Below are positions 8,505-13,583 of a stretch of DNA of 13,583 bases, piece by piece. How positions within the stretch are numbered: position 1 is the first letter of the stretch; the number at the start of each line of letters is the position of its first letter. A program made the translations under genes and the position numbers. Origin of the DNA: Tannerella sp. (GTDB taxonomy: Bacteria > Bacteroidota > Bacteroidia > Bacteroidales > Tannerellaceae); NCBI GenBank assembly GCA_031289515.1, contig JAITPH010000026.1:1-13583 (forward strand), in the 5' to 3' direction. The notes under the pieces are model-generated. The model was not told the DNA's origin. It saw only the letters and a list, made by a program, of their open reading frames with translations, and ran no database searches.

Positions 8505-10891
8505 ATTTTTCTTTGAAGAATAAGAAACAGCGCAGAAGGGCTATCCGTTATACGGTGGCTCTTTTGCTTGTTTTATATCTTTTTTGTCTTCCCGGTAAAC
8601 TGTTTGACGTCCCCTATTCGACGGTTGTAACAGACCGTAACGGCGAATTGCTCGGCGCCCGCATTGCCGGAGACGGACAGTGGCGTTTCCCGCCCGACGA
8701 TACTGTTCCCGAAAAATTCCGCCGTTGCATCATTGCTTTTGAAGACCGTTGGTTTGATTATCACATCGGCGTCAATCCTGCGTCTATTGCAAGGGCTTTC
8801 GTGCAGAATATCAAAGCCGGACGTATTGTGAGCGGCGGGAGTACGCTTACGATGCAGACAATACGCCTGTCGCGCGGCGAGCGTCGGACGATAGGCGAAA
8901 AGATAATCGAAATAATACTTGCGACGCGCATTGAATGTCGTTACACGAAATCCGAAATACTTGCAATGTATTCGTCGCACGCGCCTTTTGGCGGTAACGT
9001 TGTCGGGCTTGAAGCGGCGGTATGGCGGTATTTCGGTCATTCGTCGAGCCGACTGTCGTGGGCTGAAGCGGCTACTCTGGCTGTTCTGCCCAATTCTCCG
9101 TCGATGATACATCCGTCGAGAAACCGCTCGGCGCTTGTGGCTAAACGCAACCGGCTACTCAAATACCTGCATGATAACGGCGATATGGATGCCGTTGATT
9201 ACGACCTCGCCATGAGCGAAACTCTACCGGCGGAGCCTTTGCCTTTGCCGCAGATTGCGCCTCATCTTGTCACGTATTTTTACAAAAACAGCGAAGGCAA
9301 ACATGTCGTTACGTCTATCGACAAGGCTGTTCAGCAGCAGGTGGAATCGATACTCGATCTCAGACACTCGTATTTTGAACGCAGCGATATACGCAATATG
9401 GCGGCAATAGTAATCGACGTCCTGACAAACGAGGCGCTGGCTTATTGCGGCAATGTCGGGTTTGACGACCGGAAATCGTCAAATCAGGTCGACGTCATAC
9501 GCGCGCCCCGCAGTACCGGTAGCATTATGAAGCCTTTTCTTTATTACGCGGCGTTGCACGACGGATTGATTTTGCCTAATACCTTGCTTCCGGATATTCC
9601 GCTTAACATAAACGGTTTTGTGCCGCAAAACTTCAATATGCAATACGACGGAGCTGTTCCGGCGTCGAAAGTCGTCTCGCGCTCGCTGAATATTCCTTCC
9701 GTTTATTTGTTGCGCGAATATGGCGTCCCCAAGTTTTATGATTTCCTGAAAAAGGCCGGTATGACGACGCTTTCGCAACCGCCGTCGCATTACGGATTGT
9801 CGCTTATTCTCGGCGGCGCGGAGGCTACGCTTTGGGATGTCTCGTTCATGTATTCCGATATGGCGCGTTCGTTGCTGGATTTGCCTCGGACGCAAGGGCG
9901 GCTATCGTCGTCTTCTTTGTCTTTGTCATCTTCGTCTTCGTCATCTTCTTATTTGTCCTCTTCTTCATCTTCGTCCTCCTCTTCGTTTTTGTCTTCGTTT
10001 TCGTCCTCGTCTTTGCCGGATGTGTTTTCGCCCGGCGAGGTATGGCAGGTTTTTGAGGCGATAAAGGAATTGAATCGTCCTGAAGAGATAGATTGGCGCT
10101 ATATTCCTTCGATGCGGGAGATTGCGTGGAAGACTGGCACAAGTTACGGTTTTCGTGATGCGTGGGCTGTCGGAGCGACAAGTCGTTTTGTCGTCGGAGT
10201 GTGGGTCGGCAATGCCAACGGCGAGGGTAAGCCGGAGCTTGTTGGCGCGCGCACGGCTGGACCTGTGATGTTCGACATATTTAACATGTTGCCTGCGTCG
10301 GAATGGTTTGTCCGTCCCGAAAGCAAGTTTGTAGAGGCGCAGGTTTGCCGTTTGTCGGGTCATCTTAAAAGCCGTTATTGCGACGAGGCGGACACCGTGC
10401 TGATAACGCCGAACGGTTTGCGGACGGAAGCATGTCCGTATCATACTTATGTCAATTTGAGTATTGACGGGCGTTATCGTATATATGCGGACTGCATCGG
10501 GGCGGAAGAGCCGACGATTCGGCGAAACTGGTTTGTTCTGCCGCCTGTATGGGAATGGTATTACAAACAGCATCATCCAGAATACAAGATACTTCCGCCG
10601 TTTATGTCCGGCTGTGGCGGCGATGCGGCTTCGCCGATGGCATTTATTTATCCGTCGGGCAACGCGCGAGTACATTTGCCAAAGCAAATGGACGGCAGCG
10701 ACGGTGAAATAACGTTTGAGTTGGCGCACAGCAACAGCAACGCAACGGTTTACTGGCATTTGGATTCCGACTATCTCGGCATGACGCGCGATTTTCACAA
10801 ATACACATTCCAGCCGCCAAAAGGCAGACATCAAATAACAGTAGTAGACAACGAAGGCAATACCATCTCGATTGGCATCACGGTTGAATGA
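8501..10891 (+). CDS. pbpC: Penicillin-binding protein 1C (bifunctional peptidoglycan synthase)
   Basis: Inner-membrane class A penicillin-binding protein of 796 residues that polymerises glycan strands and has a transpeptidase domain. After a basic N-terminus there is one membrane anchor (about 17-30). The GT51 glycosyltransferase domain (about 45-230) shows FEDRWFDYHIG with catalytic Glu81, GGSTLTMQ (112-119) and TKSEILAMY (149-157). The transpeptidase domain shows all three active-site motifs: Ser341-Ile-Met-Lys344, Ser395-Leu-Asn397 and Lys544-Thr-Gly546. The C-terminal part (about 700-796) matches the BiPBP_C domain characteristic of PBP1C. An unusual 36-residue serine-rich tract (469-504) lies between the SxN and KTG motifs, where homologues have a variable linker. 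The start overlaps the upstream alpha-2-macroglobulin stop by 4 bp. The pairing is widespread in Gram-negative bacteria and fits joint defence and wall repair in the periplasm. Confidence 0.96.
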   Translation: MNFSLKNKKQRRRAIRYTVALLLVLYLFCLPGKLFDVPYSTVVTDRNGELLGARIAGDGQWRFPPDDTVPEKFRRCIIAFEDRWFDYHIGVNPASIARAFVQNIKAGRIVSGGSTLTMQTIRLSRGERRTIGEKIIEIILATRIECRYTKSEILAMYSSHAPFGGNVVGLEAAVWRYFGHSSSRLSWAEAATLAVLPNSPSMIHPSRNRSALVAKRNRLLKYLHDNGDMDAVDYDLAMSETLPAEPLPLPQIAPHLVTYFYKNSEGKHVVTSIDKAVQQQVESILDLRHSYFERSDIRNMAAIVIDVLTNEALAYCGNVGFDDRKSSNQVDVIRAPRSTGSIMKPFLYYAALHDGLILPNTLLPDIPLNINGFVPQNFNMQYDGAVPASKVVSRSLNIPSVYLLREYGVPKFYDFLKKAGMTTLSQPPSHYGLSLILGGAEATLWDVSFMYSDMARSLLDLPRTQGRLSSSSLSLSSSSSSSSYLSSSSSSSSSSFLSSFSSSSLPDVFSPGEVWQVFEAIKELNRPEEIDWRYIPSMREIAWKTGTSYGFRDAWAVGATSRFVVGVWVGNANGEGKPELVGARTAGPVMFDIFNMLPASEWFVRPESKFVEAQVCRLSGHLKSRYCDEADTVLITPNGLRTEACPYHTYVNLSIDGRYRIYADCIGAEEPTIRRNWFVLPPVWEWYYKQHHPEYKILPPFMSGCGGDAASPMAFIYPSGNARVHLPKQMDGSDGEITFELAHSNSNATVYWHLDSDYLGMTRDFHKYTFQPPKGRHQITVVDNEGNTISIGITVE
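9905..10012 (+). repeat. Serine-codon microsatellite inside pbpC
   Basis: Thirty-six consecutive codons, 29 of them TCN serine codons (TCG, TCT, TCA and TCC mixed). The seven exceptions are TTG (4), TTT (2) and TAT (1), each one base away from a serine codon. This pattern suggests expansion of a TCN triplet tract by slippage followed by point changes. The tract is in frame and replaces or extends the linker between residues 469 and 504 of PbpC. The strand is pyrimidine-rich with periodic G. Confidence 0.92.
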
Positions 10892-10896
10892 TGGGG

Positions 10897-10918
10897 AAGG
10901 TATCCTTTACTTTTTTTT
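10897..10918 (+). terminator. Weak candidate terminator after pbpC
   Basis: A short stem AAGG/CCTT around a 3-nt loop is followed, after three bases, by eight T residues. The stem is too short for a confident intrinsic terminator. The T-run also has a counterpart upstream of the second paralogue (13411-13419), so it may belong to the shared promoter region instead. Confidence 0.25.
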
Positions 10919-10920
10919 AG

Positions 10921-11039
10921 AAAATATTTGTTTATCTGATTCATACGTTATATCTTTGTAGGCAAAAATGATAAAAAATATGAGCTACTACTCTACAAAC
11001 AGCATCTATCCGCTTCGTTCGCTCCCGGACGCGAAAGAA
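10921..11039 (+). repeat. Promoter-leader repeat, copy A
   Basis: This block contains the promoter and the first 20 codons (from 10980) of the FN3-VWA gene and recurs at 13422-13541. The non-coding part 10921-10966 is identical to 13422-13467 at 41 of 46 positions without gaps. The leader codons 10980-11039 match 13482-13541 at 47 of 60 bases and 13 of 20 residues, again without gaps. Similarity fades after the Lys-Glu that ends the leader. Confidence 0.9.
10927..10958 (+). promoter_or_regulatory. Bacteroidetes-type promoter of the FN3-VWA gene
   Basis: TTTG (10927-10930), a 20-nt spacer, and TATCTTTG (10951-10958) match the -33 TTTG / -7 TAnnTTTG consensus used by the primary sigma factor of Bacteroidetes at ideal spacing. 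Transcription should begin only a few bases after 10958. That leaves almost no leader for an ATG at 10968 but about 15 nt for the ATG at 10980. The same promoter is repeated at 13428-13459. Confidence 0.85.
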
Positions 11040-12860
11040 GAGACTCCGGCGACGGAGGCGGGTGTGTTGCATGATGGCACAATGGAAGCCGGAGACCATT
11101 TTAAAAATGGGGCAAATCCGAAAAGCCTGATGAGTAAGGGAAATCTCGCATTGAAGTTTTTTGTCTTCATCACGGTGTTCATCAGCGCTCTTGCGATTAG
11201 TTCATGTATGGGAAAGGAATATCCGGAATTAGATCCCGAATTGGATTCCGACAAACCAGCTGCGCCCACCGGAATTACTGCTACAAAAGACGGGAATACT
11301 GTTAAAGTCAGTTGGAAAGGATCGCCAAAAGCAACACTGTATGTTGTTTACAGGAGCAAGGAAGCGAATGGCGCTTATGATAATATCGGAAGCACGACAA
11401 ACACATATTTTATTGATCGGAATCCTTTTGGAAGCAATAATTATTATAAGATAAAAGCGTTTTTGTCCGATTTTTCGAGTGAGTTCAGTGAATACGCCTA
11501 CTTTAATTTTGCAAACGGTAAACCGACAGGAAAATATATAGGAATTATTGGATTTAATGAAAGTTTAAAGGTAAAAGACATCAGTTTGTTGAATGAAAGT
11601 ACAAGGTTAGATTTTGAATCTTTTATTTCCGGTATGAACAGAAAAGACGGTACCGTATTGTATTATGCGGTTGATAACGCTATTGACATGCTGGAAAAAG
11701 AAGCCTATCCCGATGACTTGGTAAATGTTTCGATAATTACATTTACCGACGGTCTCGATCAAGGCTCATTAGCGCTGAACAGCGGATACAAATCGCATGC
11801 CGAATATCTTAATGCTGTCAATAATCGCATAAAATACGTGAGTATTAAGGGCGTAAATATTACGGCATACTCAATAGGTTTCGAGGGAAATGACGTTTCG
11901 GACAAGAATCAATTCGATCAAAATATTCTCCAGCTTGCAGACAATCCGGATCATAAATACAAGGCAACAAATATTGGAGAAGTATTATGGAAGTTTGAGG
12001 AAATTGCAGCCTCTTTATATCATAAAAGTATCTCACGGACTTTAAGTATAAAGATACCGATATTGGAAAACGGAACGAAAATACGATTTACTTTTGATAA
12101 TGTAACCGATGCTGCAAATTCAACTATCTATATTGAAGGGACTTATTCTTCCGGAGCATTTAAAAATATTGTTTACAAGGGCGTGAGGAGCAGTAGCGGC
12201 ACAACGGTTAACGGTACGGTAGCGGGAATTTTTGTTACTTTTTCTTTTAATAACATGACAAACAATTCCGGAGGCAATATAACTATAAATGAAAATATTA
12301 TCAAAGAATGGTATATCGCGTCGTCTACATCTACTACATGGCAAAAAAATTCCGAATTTGATCCGAAAAATGACATACAAACAATAATTGACAGGAAAAG
12401 CGCCGCAATAATACTTGTTTTGGATTGTAGCGCTTCGTTAGGTAATGATTTCCGTTTAATAAAAGAATCTGCCAATGCCTTTATTGACATGTTGTTGGAC
12501 GGAGAGACGAACGGAAATAACGGCAGCGGAGGAACATATACACAAGTGAGATTTAAAAAAGACGGACCTTATCAATCCTATCCCAAGATGGGTATCGCCG
12601 ATGTTACAGGTACTGACATAGATACAATATGGGTATCTCATACTTTTGGCGACAATTCCGGAATATCTCCATATTACACAATTCCTGCCGGAGTCCATGC
12701 AACAGTCTTTTATTATTGGAATTTATGGACTTTCCATTATTCTGATGACAAATCAATTAGCGCTTATGATTTTTTGCCGGGACATAGATACACGGTTACA
12801 CTTTATCAAAGTAATGGCGTTTTCCGCTCTCAAGTTGTTGATGACGGTATATACAATTAG
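10980..12860 (+). CDS. FN3 and VWA domain lipoprotein with N-terminal leader
   Basis: A probable envelope lipoprotein of 626 residues. I chose the ATG at 10980 because it aligns with the only ATG of the paralogue at 13482 and suits the promoter; an in-frame ATG at 10968 would add four residues, and one at 11130 would start just before the signal. Order of parts: a leader MSYYSTNSIYPL... (1-50) of unknown role; a lipoprotein signal (51-75) ending AISSC with Cys76; acidic residues just after Cys, compatible with the surface-export signal known in Bacteroidetes; a fibronectin type III domain (about 93-176); a VWA-like part with FNESL, DGT (Thr225) and FTDGLDQGS (Asp257); a beta-rich region (about 350-475); a second VWA piece LDCSAS giving the metal motif DxSxS (Asp482, Ser484, Ser486); and an unrecognised C-terminal beta domain (about 520-626). 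Adhesion or ligand binding is likely but unproven. The gene looks more AT-rich than pbpC. Stop codon is TAG. Confidence 0.85.
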   Translation: MSYYSTNSIYPLRSLPDAKEETPATEAGVLHDGTMEAGDHFKNGANPKSLMSKGNLALKFFVFITVFISALAISSCMGKEYPELDPELDSDKPAAPTGITATKDGNTVKVSWKGSPKATLYVVYRSKEANGAYDNIGSTTNTYFIDRNPFGSNNYYKIKAFLSDFSSEFSEYAYFNFANGKPTGKYIGIIGFNESLKVKDISLLNESTRLDFESFISGMNRKDGTVLYYAVDNAIDMLEKEAYPDDLVNVSIITFTDGLDQGSLALNSGYKSHAEYLNAVNNRIKYVSIKGVNITAYSIGFEGNDVSDKNQFDQNILQLADNPDHKYKATNIGEVLWKFEEIAASLYHKSISRTLSIKIPILENGTKIRFTFDNVTDAANSTIYIEGTYSSGAFKNIVYKGVRSSSGTTVNGTVAGIFVTFSFNNMTNNSGGNITINENIIKEWYIASSTSTTWQKNSEFDPKNDIQTIIDRKSAAIILVLDCSASLGNDFRLIKESANAFIDMLLDGETNGNNGSGGTYTQVRFKKDGPYQSYPKMGIADVTGTDIDTIWVSHTFGDNSGISPYYTIPAGVHATVFYYWNLWTFHYSDDKSISAYDFLPGHRYTVTLYQSNGVFRSQVVDDGIYN

Positions 12861-12874
12861 TTATATGATGCCTG

Positions 12875-12971
12875 CGTCATGTCGACCGAAGCGACGAATG
12901 AGCGTAACGGAGACGTCTGTTTACCTACACACGAGATGTCTCCACTACGCTTCGCTCCGGTCGACATGACG
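12875..12971. repeat. Palindromic element, GTCGAC family, copy 1
   Basis: The ends CGTCATGTCGACCG and CGGTCGACATGACG are inverted repeats, and pairing continues inward through AGCGTA and GGAGAC / GTCTCC with a 6-nt bulge on the left arm. The element is a 97-nt imperfect hairpin. It closely matches the element at 13273-13368 in direct orientation (roughly 80 of 95 positions by eye, with one single-base gap). Confidence 0.93.
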
Positions 12972-13006
12972 GAACAGGATAGCGCGTTTTCGTCATTATA
13001 AGCTTG

Positions 13007-13026
13007 CGAAGCAATCCGGCGCCCTG
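13007..13026 (-). repeat. Partial inverted copy of the CGAAGCAATCC element
   Basis: This 20-base stretch matches the reverse complement of 13199-13218 at 19 of 20 positions. It ends exactly where the palindrome beginning CCGTCATTGC starts, and a CGTCATT motif lies just upstream (12991-12997). It looks like the remnant of an element of the same family as 13166-13233, interrupted or truncated by the neighbouring palindrome. Confidence 0.7.
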
Positions 13027-13103
13027 CCGTCATTGCGGGCTTGACCCGCAATCGCCAATAGCCCGCCTTATCGGAGATTGCGGGTCAAGGTCTGCAATGA
13101 CGG
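13027..13103. repeat. Palindromic element, TTGACCCGCAATC family
   Basis: The left arm (13027-13053) begins CCGTCATTGC and ends TTGACCCGCAATC. The right arm (13076-13103) is its inverted partner with one extra base and about one mismatch. The loop is 22 nt. The left arm also contains a smaller local hairpin, TTGCGGG / CCCGCAA, so two alternative folds are possible. Confidence 0.93.
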
Positions 13104-13165
13104 TCTGCTTCATTTCTCATAAAGGCAAAAACGAGCAAATGCTTTGCCAATAAAGGATAGTCTGC

Positions 13166-13233
13166 CGTCATTGCGAGGAACGAAGCAATCCAGAAATACA
13201 GGGCGCTGGATTGCTTCGTTCCTCGCAATGACG
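13166..13233. repeat. Perfect 28-bp palindrome, CGAAGCAATCC family
   Basis: The arms 13166-13193 and 13206-13233 are perfect inverted repeats of 28 bp around a 12-nt loop. The arms start CGTCATTGCGAGG and end with AATCCAG. From memory, sequences of this type (CGTCATTGCGAG...GAAGCAATC) occur as interspersed palindromes in several bacterial phyla. No coding potential. Confidence 0.95.
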
Positions 13234-13272
13234 ACAAGCGCAGCGGTTTCCTTCGTCATAGCACAACGTGTC

Positions 13273-13368
13273 CGTCATGTCGACCGAAGCGACAAAGGAG
13301 CGTAGCGGAGACATCTGTTAGCCGACACACGGATGTCTCCGTTCCGCTTCGTTTCAGTCGACATGACG
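13273..13368. repeat. Palindromic element, GTCGAC family, copy 2
   Basis: Second copy of the element at 12875-12971, in the same orientation. The ends CGTCATGTCGAC and GTCGACATGACG pair perfectly, followed inward by a less regular stem and a GGAGACATC / GATGTCTCC inner stem. Just outside, ACAACG (13263-13268) and CGTTGT (13367-13372) are also inverted partners. Confidence 0.93.
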
Positions 13369-13421
13369 TTGTTTGCAAGCGCCGAAAAAATATAATCGAC
13401 CGGTTATTACATTTTTTTTGT

Positions 13422-13541
13422 AAAATATTTGTTTATCCGATTCGGACGTTATATCTTTGCGGGCAAATATTACAAAAAAGGATGAATTATATCTCTACAA
13501 ATAGCTTGTTTCCGCTTCTTTCGCTCTCGGACGTGAAAGAG
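13422..13541 (+). repeat. Promoter-leader repeat, copy B
   Basis: Second copy of the block at 10921-11039: the same promoter, almost the same distance to the start codon (22 instead of 21 nt after the -7 box), and a related 20-codon leader. It lacks the extra upstream ATG of copy A and has AAAAAAGG directly before its start codon. Confidence 0.9.
13428..13459 (+). promoter_or_regulatory. Bacteroidetes-type promoter of the second paralogue
   Basis: TTTG (13428-13431), a 20-nt spacer and TATCTTTG (13452-13459) match the -33/-7 consensus. Both boxes and the spacer length are identical to the promoter at 10927-10958. Confidence 0.85.
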
Positions 13542-13583
13542 GGAACGGCTTGTGCTTCCCTTAATAAACATAAAGGTTTGTTA
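13482..13583 (+). CDS. 5' end of a paralogue sharing the FN3-VWA leader
   Basis: Thirty-four codons, open to the window edge. The protein begins MNYISTNSLFPLLSLSDVKE and matches the leader of the upstream FN3-VWA lipoprotein at 13 of 20 residues; several changes are conservative (Ile/Leu, Tyr/Phe). After the leader it runs into SLNKHKGLL, which looks like the basic start of a signal sequence, reached about 25 residues sooner than in the first gene. The start is supported by alignment to the first gene and by AAAAAAGG immediately upstream. Whether the rest is also an FN3-VWA lipoprotein cannot be seen here. Confidence 0.75.
   Translation, partial: MNYISTNSLFPLLSLSDVKEGTACASLNKHKGLL

Larger units (their letters stand above)
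12861..13481. other. Gene-free region packed with palindromic repeats
   Basis: A 621-bp gap between two plus-strand paralogues. I find no credible gene. It holds four long hairpin-forming repeats, one partial repeat copy, and at its right end the promoter of the second paralogue. The stretch 13104-13164 has no recognisable element. The first hairpin could act as a transcription terminator for the FN3-VWA gene, but no T-run follows it. Confidence 0.85.

Noticed and set aside
9846..10181. Lys/Thr-rich open frame antisense to the serine tract
   Set aside because: Its composition is simply the complement of the TCN repeat; nothing else supports it as a gene.
9965..10834. 289-codon open frame on the minus strand inside pbpC
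   Set aside because: Arg-rich product with no recognisable domain, fully antisense to the conserved transpeptidase and BiPBP_C regions.
12857..13051. 64-codon open frame on the minus strand in the repeat region
   Set aside because: It is made of the palindromic repeats themselves and has no start context or homology I can recognise.
12875..13368. Possible CRISPR array
   Set aside because: The repeats are few, long, self-palindromic, of different families and unevenly spaced; there are no uniform spacers and no cas genes.
10921..13467. Invertible promoter system
   Set aside because: The two promoter copies are in the same orientation and no inverted repeats flank either one, so inversion is not supported; no recombinase gene is present in the window.
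12861..13481. tRNA or other structured RNA gene
   Set aside because: The strong hairpins are explained by inverted repeat elements; no cloverleaf or known RNA consensus was recognised.

Overview
The window looks like a piece of a Bacteroidales (Bacteroidetes) chromosome of moderate GC. The support is: two copies of the Bacteroidetes promoter (TTTG, 20-nt spacer, TAnnTTTG), A-rich start regions with no strong Shine-Dalgarno sequence, lipoproteins with a Cys lipobox, a pyrE / SRPBCC / argH gene run, and an alpha-2-macroglobulin-pbpC pair. Genus cannot be fixed from the sequence.

Layout. (1) 1-2738, minus strand: a tight probable operon reading pyrE, a small SRPBCC-fold protein, argH, and a lipoprotein with Rieske-like features that runs off the left edge; gaps are 9, 14 and 5 bp. 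It joins pyrimidine synthesis to arginine synthesis. (2) 2739-2897: AT-rich divergent promoter region. (3) 2898-10891, plus strand: a 1868-residue bacterial alpha-2-macroglobulin lipoprotein with an intact CTEQ thioester motif, overlapping pbpC by 4 bp. This is the classic periplasmic pair: a protease trap plus a cell-wall polymerase thought to work in repair. The pbpC gene carries a 36-residue tract, 29 of them serine, inside its transpeptidase domain. (4) 10892-12860, plus strand: a more AT-rich gene for a lipoprotein with a fibronectin type III domain and a von Willebrand A (VWA) domain whose strand order looks circularly permuted. (5) 12861-13481: a gene-free stretch packed with four long palindromes and one partial copy; all four palindromes are bounded by CGTCAT / ATGACG. 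(6) 13482-13583: the first 34 codons of a second gene whose promoter and first 20 codons closely match those of the FN3-VWA gene, so a paralogue family or a promoter-leader cassette is being repeated here.

The left two thirds is ordinary core-genome content. The less explained material is on the right: the repeated promoter plus N-terminal leader placed before a lipoprotein signal, the rearranged VWA domain, and the palindrome cluster between the two paralogues. Nothing here can be called a new defence or metabolic system from sequence alone. The best candidate for something undescribed is the family of surface-type lipoproteins that share a promoter-leader block.
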